Assembly (NCBI GenBank): GCA_043228905.1 | Contig: JBHGNT010000006.1 | Span: 14,384,001-14,448,000 of the forward strand | Direction of reading: 5' to 3' | Source of the DNA: Azolla caroliniana | Taxonomy: Eukaryota > Polypodiophyta | DNA: 64,000 nucleotides | Shown here: in pieces, positions 54,570-64,000 of the stretch | How positions within the stretch are numbered: the stretch's first letter is position 1 | Layout of the letters: every line of letters begins with the position of its first letter | The notes under the pieces: model-generated | What the model was told of the DNA's origin: nothing | The model's input: only the letters and a program-made list of their open reading frames with translations | Databases searched by the model: none | Made by a program: the position numbers and the translations under genes

Positions 54570-54582
54570 TGGTATTAGAGCA
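54570..54582 (+). promoter_or_regulatory. Primer binding site of GypN
   Basis: TGGTATTAGAGCA, one mismatch to the initiator-methionine tRNA complement. Confidence 0.75.
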
Positions 54583-56174
54583 TTTACTGACAATTTGTTT
54601 TTGTTCTTTTGATGTTTTTTGTGTGTGAGCAATGGGGATCTAACAAGGCTCGTCATGCTTTTCACAGGATCAAAAAAACATTCTTAACCCGGTATTCTTC
54701 TTTCTCCATCTCTCTCTCCTTTTCTATGATGTGTTCTTCTTGGTTGCATCAAATTTGTATTACATTTTATTTTCTTTCTTTCTACTTTTTACCATGCTAC
54801 GATTTTAATTATTATTATGCCTCGGGCGCACGTGTTTGCACTAATCGCACACGCTCAACTCATGTCCCTTTTCAATATTGCAATGTATCTCCCACTCTCC
54901 CCTCTCTTGAGCCATCGCTTACAATAATAATTATTCTTGTGCATTGGGTCGAGCATGCTTGCCTAATCGCACACGCTCACCTCATGGCCCTTTTGCATAT
55001 GATGTTGCATATGCCACTTTTCCCTATACTGAGCCATCGCTTGGCCGATTCTATGGGATGTTGTGGCCTTGACGAGGTGTATGTCGCCTACCTATGCCAC
55101 TCTACTCTCTATTGAGCCATCACTTGACCGATTCTATGGGATGTGGTGGTCTTGAGGAGATGCATGTCGACTACCCTCGGGTTTCTTACCTTATGGAATG
55201 CTTAATGTCCATACACCTAATTGATTATTATTCTACCTATTTTTTAATTAAAAAAGCTATCTTTTCCTTTTCTTAAGATTTTCTTATGATTTTCACCTAC
55301 CCACCCACACTTAACTATTTTTTTAACCTTAATTTTTATGTTCATCTACACTATTTACGTGTGTTTCCCTATTGGGTAATGATTTTGTGTAGTCTATTTT
55401 TTTCGTATTAAGTGGGCATCATGCCGTTTTTTAAATATTTTTTCCAAAGCGTCCTCTAGGTTTAACTCATGTAATTGAGCTTTAGAACTCGATTAAAAAC
55501 ACATGAGTTCCCCTATTGATGTTTAAATACTCATAAATTTGAGTACTACATCTTTGCACACAAACCACCACCATTTGTATCAACTTGTGGCTTATGTCAC
55601 AATTGTGCACATTACAATCGCCATATTGGGATGGATATGTGCATACCTCGCACCATCCATTTATTTGTGGTGTTTTTGTTTCGTAGACAACGCATGGGTT
55701 TTGAACCTTGTTTTCGTCACTTTGTGACTCTTATAGGTAGTGACTTCTTTTTCTCTTTTTTTCATAACATTTGCTTGCTACTTGCAAGGCTAGAATATTA
55801 CTTGCGAGTGCACTTGTTTTTGCACGTAATACACTTTCTCGACCATATCAGTACATGTTGGGTTGGCATTCTAATATAAGGCTAACTAGGGAACTACATT
55901 GATGTTAGAACCATGGTTGAGCCTCGGGGAGTCGACATGATTATTCAAGATAGAGATCCGAGAAAGACATCTTAGCTATGTTTTCCCCCATGGTTTTTAA
56001 AACACCATAATGTTACCATAGTTATCGGATCTCGAATCACATCTCATATGTCTAGAGGGGTAAAGACATGAGATGCTTTCTTGGTAAAGTTCTTACAATC
56101 AAAATTTCAAGCATTCATTTTGCTTGTGTATTTTCTGACCTCCTTATTTATATTGCATACCCACAACTTGCCTC
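54583..56174 (+). other. GypN leader with internal direct repeats
   Basis: 1.6 kb without coding capacity. A block around TAATCGCACACGCTCA...CATG.CCCTTTT repeats at about 54840 and 54964. A block TGAGCCATC.CTTG.CCGATT with GATTCTATGGGATG after it repeats at about 55029 and 55109. The gag-proximal part matches the Gyp1 leader. Confidence 0.65.
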
Positions 56175-56630
56175 ATGGAACAAGTTTTGAACGTTGTTGG
56201 AGGGATCTCTCCAACCGAGACCTCTCAACTCCAATCCGCATCTCGCACACAAGCTGAGATCACTATTGACAAATTGCTCACTACTACCTTGAATCAATTG
56301 GCCGAAATGAGGCAAGCCAATATGGCATTGGAAAAGAAATTTGAGGAATTGACTATTAAGTCCAAGAAAGAAGGTGAACCTTCTTTAGTAGTAACACCAT
56401 TCAAGGGAGATAAGAAAGAAAGAACCGAGGAGGCCATTAGCACTTGGCTTGGTCGTTGGGAGTCTCATTTTGAGCTCCACCCCAAGCCTGATGATGTAAA
56501 AATTGGTTATGTCGGGTGTGAGTTAGGTGGCCGAACTACTGCTTGGTGGCGTGGCCTAAGAACTACACAACTTGGGAAGGTTTCGTTGATGTTTTTAAAA
56601 AACAGTTTTGCAGCCACCTTCATAAACTGA
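56175..56630 (+). pseudogene. GypN gag N-terminal half
   Basis: 151 residues. Coiled-coil-like LAEMRQANMALEKKFEEL (about 50-70), then GEPSLVVTPFKGDKKERTEE, TWLGRWESHFEL and TTAWWRGL. Starts at the first ATG after the leader. At about 56630 the frame ends and the sequence jumps to protease remains, so the gag C-terminus and zinc knuckle are deleted. Confidence 0.8.
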
Positions 56631-56639
56631 ACAAGCGCA

Positions 56640-57858
56640 ACACTTGCTCATGTTGTCAAGTAAACTATTTGGAGAAACTAGACTTTCATGTTATCAAACT
56701 ACAATCTGCAGATGTCATTTTAGGATACCCTTGGTTTTTTAATAAAAACTCTTCTTTGTCCATTGATTGGGTTAATCAATAAATCACATTTGAACTTAAT
56801 AATTGTAAACATTTTATTCAATGTTCCAAACTTCCTTCTCGTTCACTTGTGTCTTCTAAATCTTTAAGTGAGTATTTTAATTCATTAATTTATTCGTGTG
56901 TAATTGAAACTACGATTCAATTTTATTATTTTAATATTGATGCCACAAAATTACCACATTATGAACAATGATTACTCGACTCTATTTTAGACGATTTTCA
57001 AGATGTGTTTCCTAACGAATTGCCGCTTACTTTACCAACAAAACGTAATGTGGACCATTAAATTGAACTCATCCCCGGTGCTACTCCTCTGAGCATTCCA
57101 CCTTACCAACTTAGTCGATTAGAAGAGGATGGGATCACTAAACAACTTAAGGAATACTTGAGTATGGGCCACATTAGGTATAGTAAATCACCTTGGGGTG
57201 CGCCAGTTCTATTAGTTAAGAAAAAGGAAGGTTCATGGCGAATGTGTATCAATTATCGCCGTTTGAATAAAATGACAATTAAAAATGCATATCCATTACC
57301 TCGTGCGGATGATTTGATTGATCGTTTGCATGGGGCCCGATATTTTATGAAAATGACTTACGAATAAGTTATCATCAGATCCGCATTGTCAAGGATGATA
57401 TTCCTAAAACCGCTTTTTGTACGCGCTATGGCCATTATGAGTTTTTAGTCATGCCTTTCGGGTTGACTAATGCTTCAACCTCATTCCAACAAGCGATGAA
57501 TGACGTTTTCCGATATCAACTCGATGAGTTTGTTGTCGTCTTCTTGGATGATATTTTGATATATAATGTTCAACATGTTCTATTTGTTTTGCAAAAGTTG
57601 TGTGACAACTCTTTCTATGCAAAACATTCAAAATGTGATTTTTTCCAAAAATCGATTGTGTACCTAGGTCATTTAATTACGGAAAATTACATCAAAATTG
57701 AACCTTCTCGTATTGAAAAGGTTAAACTTTGGCCCATTCCTCGTAATATTCGTGAACTGTGATCATTCTTAGGGTTTGTTGGGTTTTTACAAAAATCAAT
57801 TAGTAACTATTCCAAATTGACTACGCTATTAATTGACCTTTTAAAAGGTCATCCACGT
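56640..57858 (+). pseudogene. GypN protease remnant and reverse transcriptase
   Basis: Protease tail (VILGYPWFFNKNSSLSIDW near 56720), then [42 protein letters not shown], a frameshift near 57360, YHQIRIV, MPFGLTNASTSFQQAMN and catalytic box FLDDILIYN (about 57542-57568). FFQKSIVYLGHLI and FLGFVGFLQ follow. Conventional plant Gypsy type. GypJ interrupts it at 57859, before RNase H. Confidence 0.85.
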
Positions 57859-58555
57859 TGTCATAGTGTAATTTGCACACTACGTGAAATATGTAAAAAA
57901 TATATCCGATTTAAGTACGCATAAATAAATAAAAGAAAATATTTAAAATATTGTTACATGCATAAGGCAAGAATCAAACCCTATACCTCCATGTAAACAA
58001 ACCCGAATTTTACCATTATAGGAACTTTACCATTTAATAGGTATAAGGGTTATATTTACGCCTATTTTTACAAAAGAAAAGTAAATCGTGCACTTTTAGA
58101 GTGTGTGAAAACTTTATTTGGAAGAAAAACACAAGCCAATTACTCATGCACATCTAGTGTGCATGAGCACTATATTTAGGAAATAAAAAATCATGGCTGA
58201 AAAAGGCAACTCATGCACATCTAGTGGGCATGAACACTTTAGGAAAAAGCATGATGTTATGCTTAGGCTCTTCCATCACTATATAAGGAAGAGAGAAAAG
58301 ATGTATATGGTTGTTGATTTTTTATAAGGGTTGATTAATATAAAATATTTGTGGGATTCACGATTTTGCCATCTATTTCTCTCTTACAATCTAAGTATCA
58401 ATTAATACACTATACTCGTGGGATTCACGAGTTTCATATCTTCATCTTGCAATCTATTCGTAACAAACCTTATCTCATATTCTTCTTTCTCCTAGTCCAA
58501 AACCTCAGCGGTTCCCACCCAACTTACGCAACGATCCGGAGCGAAAGGCTCGACA
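57859..58555 (+). repeat. 5' LTR of GypJ
   Basis: TGTCATAGTG to GCTCGACA, 697 bp. TATA box CTATATAAGG near 58280. Two copies, 67 bp apart, of a GTGGGATTCACGA hairpin (58351 and 58418). A decayed antisense tRNA-like block at about 57960-58035 (B-box-like GGTTTGATTCT). Its U3 start is repeated at 63935. Confidence 0.88.
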
Positions 58556-58559
58556 GAAG

Positions 58560-58577
58560 TGGTGAACCCGACGTGAA
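58560..58577 (+). promoter_or_regulatory. tRNA-Trp primer binding site of GypJ
   Basis: TGGTGAACCCGACGTGAA, four bases after the LTR. Its reverse complement equals the 3' end of plant tRNA-Trp, TTCACGTCGGGTTCACCA, over all 18 positions as I recall that tRNA. Confidence 0.8.
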
Positions 58578-58590
58578 GACAGGTGGCAAG

Positions 58591-59556
58591 GAGATGGAGA
58601 ATCAACAACCAGAAACTAACAACATGATGGCAATGTTTGAGCGGATGCTACAAGAAGAACGCGCGATGTCAGAGATTGCGACGGCAGTAGAGCAGCTCGT
58701 GCAACGGAGCGAGCAATTCAACGGGAAGGATGTGTCGCAATATTTGCGGGATTACAAGGCGGAAATGCTACATTGTGGAAGATCAGAAGGATTGCAGGTG
58801 ACATCCTTCAGTCGGGTGGCTACGGACAGGCTTCAAGGGAGTATCCACGGGATACGACAACAAAATCCGACGTGGGAAACATTTGAAGAAGCACTAAAGA
58901 CCACATTTGCCATCGAGGACTCCTCCAAGGCAACGCGGAGGGGATTCGAAGATTGGGTGAAAACGCCAGACAAGGGGTTGAAGGTCCTTGATGTGTTTTC
59001 GGCATTCGAAAGTCGGTTCGGGAGGTTGTCCGCGAGAGATCAAGCTATCCTCGCACGGGACAAAGTGATAATGTTCTTATGAGCCATGGATGTCTGGGAC
59101 CGGAAAGATCTTGGAATGTTTCTAGAGGACACCACTACTGAGAATGGCCTCACCAATACATGGGAAAACATGCGGGATATCATCGCACGAGACACAAAGA
59201 GGGGGCAATGGCTTGGTAGTGAAGAAAAGAGGGTTTCAGAACCAATATCCGGATTGGAGAATCTGAAAATCGCGACGGTGAAGAAGTCGGATGACCATCC
59301 CACAAGTTCCAAGTATATGGACCGTCGATGCATATGCTGCGACAACACCGAACATGATCAGAGGGATTGCGACGAGCACAAGGAGGCGATACGATGGGAA
59401 CTTATCTACTACGAGGGAAATCAGATTCATTCGATGGAGTTTTGGAAGCCACTCCGACCGAACTTCAGAAAAGGCGGCATGAAGAAGGTCCTAGAGGAGG
59501 AAATAGCGGCGAAGAGCAATTATGCGACAACCGCGGGGATATGTGTGGGTGAGTGA
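58591..59556 (+). pseudogene. GypJ gag
   Basis: About 320 residues with one stop. N-terminus MENQQPETNNMMAMFERMLQ; capsid with QFNGKDVSQYLRDYKAEM, NPTWETFEEALKTTF and SAFESRFGRLSARDQAILA; stop at 59080 where Arg is expected (TGA, probably from CGA). A CCHC knuckle follows, CICCDNTEHDQRDC (about 59333-59374). The frame ends at 59556, followed by about 150 nt with a short duplicated segment. Start chosen at the first ATG after the primer site. Confidence 0.8.
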
Positions 59557-59666
59557 GTCATTTGGAGCAAAGGCATCTTTTTGGTTGGAAGTGCTAGAAA
59601 ACCCCGAGAAAACTGACTCTAATGATATCTGAAGCACCGTGGAAGGCATCCGAGAAAATTGACTCA

Positions 59667-59762
59667 TCTACATACACCTCATGTAATTGGCATAGGGCGT
59701 ACACACTATTCTGATTGAAGGGGCACTCCCATTTACATACACCTCATGTAATTGGCATAGCG
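59667..59762. repeat. 27-bp direct repeat in GypJ
   Basis: TACATACACCTCATGTAATT plus GGCATAG occurs at 59668 and 59736, 68 bp apart, in the gag-protease interval. A local duplication absent from the surrounding frame. Confidence 0.8.
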
Positions 59763-60535
59763 AGCATGGATGATGCGGCCGAACCATCAAAGACGCCGGA
59801 GAGATGGAACTCCAAAGGGAAGGGGAAAGGAAAACCAATTCCAGCATTAAAACTGGCTATAGACATTGAGCAACGAACGGACTTAAAAAAGGTGTTCGAG
59901 GAGAAAATCCTCGATAGCTAGGTAGATTTTTCGCTTCGGGAATTACTCGGAATAGCGAAGGAGTTCCACGATCTTCTTGTGGATCTCGTGAAGAGAAAAA
60001 GACAAAATACAGAGGAAAATGCTCCAAGGCTGAATGGAAATACCGTTCTAATGATTGACACCGAAGTGGAGGATGAAATTCCGAACTCCCACTACACAAG
60101 GCCACACTGGGCACGCGCAACTACGGAGACTTCGGCCCAAATTGGAAACATCAAGGAGCCCATACTAGCATTGATTGATCACGGATCGGAGATCAATTTG
60201 ATGTCCAAGGAGTTCTAGTGGAAGGGGGAGTGGCCTATTAACACTAATCATAGATGGAAGATCCGGGCAGCAACTAAAACAACGGAATATTTATTTATGG
60301 CTTGTCCGGATGTGACGGTGAAGATCGGAGATATGGAGATTGACCAAAATTTCTTCTTGCAAGATGAGGTCTCACACTCCGTGATCCTCGGACAACCCTT
60401 TATCACAGCTTCACGGATGGAGACAAACGTGCTCGATAGTGGAGCGGCTTTTGCACGAATTCAGAGCCAGAGCGGAGGGAAAACCATCCAATTCCGAAAG
60501 GTGCAAGATGAGTTATGGGTTGCATCAATAATAAA
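59763..60535 (+). pseudogene. GypJ protease
   Basis: Lys-rich linker, then ILALIDHGSEINLMSKEF (about 60165-60218) as the retropepsin active site, with His where Thr or Ser is usual. Then VKIGDMEIDQNFFLQDEVSHSV and ILGQPFITASRME, the conserved C-terminal block. Stops at 59922 and 60218; the first fits CAG to TAG. Confidence 0.8.
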
Positions 60536-61832
60536 AGAAGAAGAAGAAATCGTGGGAGTATTCGAAGAAGTGTTCTACGGGAGCACGCTAAAACGGCTTG
60601 AAGAGCTAGCAGAAGAGAATAGCCAGGGAGACGGGGTAGTTCCGGTGGAATCGGTCGAGATATATGAGATCATTGCGAAAATGGGGTCAGATGCGCTCCG
60701 CAAAGAAGAAGCAATGGTATGTACGAAATATAAGACAGTGGAAAAGAAGGTGAAACCGGCCGCGGGACCGTTGCCCGCCGATAGTGAACAAAAGATGAAA
60801 GAAGTTTCGGGAGATCTGACACTTCGGAAGTCCGTGGATATCAGACATGCCTTCACGGATGAGACCCGAAAGAAACTTCGCATTGGTGGAGGTGGGTTCC
60901 TCTCACAAAATGAAGAAGAATGGTTTTGTGAGATGTTGGAGCAGCATGGAAGAGCATTTGCATTCATATTGAAAGAGATAGGGTGTGATGACCCGAAGAT
61001 AGTGGAGCCGATGGTGATCTTCACGATTGATCATGTGTCGTGGAACCTGAAGCCGATTCCGGTGCCACAAGTGCATATTCCAAAAATCATTGATTTGCCC
61101 AAGGAGAAGGTGGCGATGGGGATTCTAGAGTCATCCAATGCTCCGTACTCAAAGAGATGGTTTATGGTTCCGAAGAAGAATGGGTCACTCCGATTTATTC
61201 AAGATTTGCAACTAGTGAATAAGGTCACGATCCGGAACTCCAGAGTTGGTCCGATAGTGGACGAATTTGTGGAAACGTTTTTCGGTCGCGCGATATACTC
61301 CGTCAGAGACCTATACTCCGGGTATGACCAATTCCAACTAGCCGTGGAGAGCCGAGACATCACTACCATGTGAACACCGATAGGATTGGTCCGGATGTGC
61401 ACGCTACCACAAGGCACGATGAACTTGGTCGCACATATGATGAATGCGATGAACAAGGTGCTCCGGGACTGCATTCCAGAGATAACGATATCGTTCCTAG
61501 ATGACATTCCGATAAAAGGATGTGCGGTGGAAGAAAAAGATGAGACTATGGATGATCGGGGATGCCGAAAGTTCATAGTCGACCAAATTTGCGATTGCGA
61601 GAAAGTGTTACGGAAGTTAGAAGATGTGCACCTAACACTCTCCGGAGAGAAATCCGCATTCGGACAAGAAGAGATATTGGTAGTCGGACATCTATGTGGG
61701 CCCTACGGCCGAAGAACGTCGCTAGTCAAGATCGATGCGATTCAAGCTAAGAAAGAAATATATGAGTCACAATCCGAAGTCCGTAGATTTCTTGGGGCAT
61801 GTGCATTCTATCACATATGGATTCCGCACTAG
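60536..61832 (+). pseudogene. GypJ reverse transcriptase
   Basis: Linker to about 60880, then FLSQNEEEWFCEML, EPMVIFTIDHVSWNLKPIPV, FIQDLQLVNKVTIRNSRVGP and DLYSGYDQFQLAVESRDITTM. Then TGA at 61371 where GypI has Arg, GLVRMCTLPQGTMN and catalytic box SFLDDIPIKGC (about 61493-61525). GHLCGPYGRRTS and FLGACAFYHIWIPH follow, ending at TAG 61830, where a Tyr codon TAC is likely. Only these two stops interrupt the domain. Confidence 0.88.
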
Positions 61833-62456
61833 GCACACATTGCGGACCCACTCTATCACTTGTTGTGGAAGGGGAAGAAGTTTGAATGGAAACCGGAACA
61901 TACCAAAGTCATGAAGAAGCTCAAGAAATCACTACAGAGGGCAGAAGCACTTAAGAAGCCGAACTATGACCGACCGATTATAGTAACGGTTGATACAAGT
62001 CCAACCGGGATCCGATGGGTCATCAATCAAGCCGATTCGGATGGTTCACGATATCCGATTCGATTCGGAGCAAAGGTTCTCAACGAAAGGCAACACAGAT
62101 ATGCACAAGTTAAAATAGAATTATGGGGAGTCGTGTCGGCAATAAAATCTTATTGAGATTACTTAATTGGAGCTGAAGTAGTGATCGAAACGGATTGCCT
62201 TCCGATACTCGGGATGATGCGGTGTTGCACGATACCAGATGTGGCTATGCTAAGATGGATTGCATATGTAAAGTTGCTTAATCTAGAGATACAACACATC
62301 TCTGGAAAAGGCTACGTGGTAGCAGATATGCTATCAAGGGCACGGTTCGGAGACGGCATAGCCAAATCCGATAATGAAGAAGTTTCCGAAAACTACTTTA
62401 CTTTGGAGAACATATGCCGGGTGAACGTAATCCGAGAATTCTGGGAAGAAGAATAA
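61833..62456 (+). pseudogene. GypJ RNase H
   Basis: RPIIVTVDTSPTGIRWVINQ, RFGAKVLNERQHRYAQVKIE LWG, stop TGA at 62155 before DYLIGAEVVIETDCLPILGM, then LRWIAYVKLLNLEIQHISGK and ADMLSRARFGD. All catalytic acidic positions appear present; one stop disables it. Confidence 0.86.
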
Positions 62457-62539
62457 GAGGGAGAAAGTTTGTTGATTGGGAAAGTGCTACAAGAAATCGA
62501 GGAATCATCGGACAATAAATAAAAGAGAGCCGAGATCCG

Positions 62540-63535
62540 AAGTAAGAAGCGTCAAATTCAAAAGTTTATCTTGAACAATGGATTAATTTGGAGGGAGTCG
62601 AAAAGACTGAATGGTATACCACTACGAGTAGTCGGAACAAAAGAGCAACGAAACTGGATAATGTCCGAATTTCACGAATCCAATTGGGCTGGACATTGGG
62701 GAACATGGGCAACATTTGCGAAGATCAAACTAAAATATTGGTGGAAGAATATGTACAAAGATGTAGCGGAGTTCACAGAAAGTTGTGAGAAATGTCAAAT
62801 CTACTCTGGATTTTGACACCGAGATGAATTACATCCGACATTCTCACCGACAATCAACTTCAAATGGATGGTCGACATTGTGGCCATGCTAACTGGGATC
62901 GGACAAAAGAAGTACTTGGTGTTAGCCCGGGAAGATCTAACAAACCAAGTAGAAGGACGGGCACTATGGAGGAAAACATGTTCCCCAGTATGCCAATTTC
63001 TCTTGGAAGAAGTATTCTGCAGGTATGGGTGCATAGGACAAGTGATTGTGGATCGGGGAGAACTTGACTTTGATAAAGCTAGGGAATTCTTCGTCAGACA
63101 TGGAGTACGGTTAACACTAACCACGACATACAATCCGGAATCCAACAGAAAGATTGACTATGGACTTGTTCAATCGTTAAAGCGCTTGCAAAAGCATGCG
63201 ACGGAAGGGTGAAGTATTGGCCGCAGATGCTTCTGTATGCACTGTGGGTGGATCACACGACGCATAGTTTCGTGACCAGTTATATGCCAGCCGAACTTAT
63301 GACCGGACAAGCACCGTTAATACCGACGAAAAACCGCAATTGCAACATGGACAGTGCTATAGTGGAAGGAAGAAATGAGCCAGGAAGAACTACTAGCGGT
63401 CTAGATGTGACAACTAGAGGGAAAACCGGAAGACATAGCGGAAGCAACACGCGGACAACAGGAAGCGCGATTCCGGAACAAAAGTCGATTCGACACAAAG
63501 CATCAACTACAGCCACGGAAGATTGAAGAAGGAGA
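62540..63535 (+). pseudogene. GypJ integrase
   Basis: HHCC zinc finger (FHESNWAGHWGTW...CEKCQIYS, about 62670-62808), stop TGA at 62814 where GypI has Arg, core FKWMVDIVAMLTGIGQKKYL, VIVDRGELDFDKA (second acid), TTYNPESNRKIDYG (third acid site, where GypI has KVERG). A frameshift lies near 63190, then HTTHSFVTSYMPAELMTGQ. Confidence 0.85.
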
Positions 63536-63878
63536 TTGGGTGATTGTCTATGAAAGTAGTTTGGATCATCAACATACAACGATAAGAAAGTTTGCTAAAA
63601 AGTGGTTCGGGCCATACGAGGTTCAGAAAGTTTTCGACAACAGAACTTACTGACTATGCGAGTTGGATGGAACAATACTACGAGTGCCTATAGTTTGGAA
63701 ACGGGTGAAGATTTTCAAGAAGCGGACTAACGATGAACCTTACGTAAGCTTAGACAAGACCGACAACAAGGAGCAATCAGACAAAGATCGCGGTGATGCG
63801 GAAAGCGAAGAAAGTGGACTACAATTGATAATCGACATAAGGGGAGAATCGGAGAGTGCTACGAATGAAGGCGAATAA
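63536..63878 (+). pseudogene. GypJ integrase C-terminal tail
   Basis: KFAKKWFGPYEVQKVFDNRTY, a stop near 63650, then MDGTILRVPIVWKRVKIFKKR and an Asp/Glu-rich tail. Aligns with GypI 42164-42466. No chromodomain is visible. Confidence 0.75.
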
Positions 63879-63920
63879 CAAGCATCGGGAACTTCGGCAC
63901 ATACCGGAGGATGTGCGGGT

Positions 63921-64000
63921 TCAGAGGGGGCAAGTGTCCTAGTGTAATTCGCACACTACATGAAATATGTAAAAAATATATCCGATTTAAGTTTGCATAA
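63921..64000 (+). repeat. Polypurine tract and start of 3' LTR of GypJ
   Basis: TCAGAGGGGGCAAG (63921-63934), then TGTCCTAGTGTAATTCGCAC, matching the 5' LTR start. Cut by the window edge after 66 bp. Confidence 0.88.

Larger units (their letters stand above)
57859..64000 (+). mobile_element. GypJ: Gypsy retrotransposon with tRNA-Trp primer site (right end outside window)
   Basis: Complete from 5' LTR to the first 66 bp of the 3' LTR. Order gag, protease, RT, RNase H, integrase is Gypsy-type. Same lineage as GypI. Several isolated stops in an otherwise readable frame indicate moderate age. Inserted into the GypN RT. Confidence 0.9.

Noticed and set aside
60297-61832. Endogenous pararetrovirus
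   Set aside because: The element has LTRs, a tRNA primer site, a polypurine tract and an integrase, so it is an LTR retrotransposon.

Overview
This is a stretch of nuclear DNA from a land plant, built almost entirely of transposable elements. The plant call rests on Copia LTR retrotransposons primed by initiator-methionine tRNA, Gypsy chromoviruses, a plant-type non-LTR retrotransposon, a spliceosomal U2 snRNA relic and a primer site matching tRNA-Trp. The density of nested insertions and the divergent Gypsy lineage (GypI/GypJ) would suit a large genome such as a fern or lycophyte, but that is a weak inference. I recognise no host protein-coding gene. Labels such as CopB and GypJ are mine, for this window only.

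Layout. 1-2526: 5' part of a minus-strand Gypsy (Gyp1: gag fragment, 1.7 kb leader, LTR). 2545-5873: decayed plus-strand Copia (CopA) with its 3' LTR. 5874-12149: AT-rich DNA without genes, holding a U2 snRNA 5' fragment, a 233-bp tandem duplication and a minisatellite. 12179-14533: 5'-truncated LINE with one long open frame. 14757-31090: a nest. A minus-strand Gypsy-type gag (GypP) is split by CopC (15232-29901), which carries two more Copia elements in its gag: CopB (15768-21266, intact) and CopD (22029-25577, internally deleted). All three have perfect 5-bp target duplications. 31390-36430: gag start of a plus-strand Gypsy (GypQ), decayed CopF, an LTR related to GypJ, and a Copia gag relic (CopM). 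36431-41530: minus-strand chromovirus GypL containing a GypJ-family solo LTR. 41531-51484: minus-strand GypI, split by a solo LTR (soloG) and by nearly intact CopH (43687-49217). 51485-54230: two related Copia pol fragments head to head (CopK, CopK2). 54231-57858: GypN, a relative of Gyp1. 57859-64000: GypJ, which runs off the right edge.

How it works together. Only CopB looks able to make all its proteins; CopH is one small lesion from intact. CopD keeps LTRs, primer site and part of gag but has lost protease and integrase, so any later movement would need help in trans. The most unusual signals are regulatory. Copia LTRs of several families place the TATA box inside or between inverted repeats. 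Four Gypsy LTRs carry an antisense tRNA-like segment with A-box and B-box matches. GypJ has an exact tRNA-Trp primer site. LTRs and leaders carry minisatellites that change copy number.
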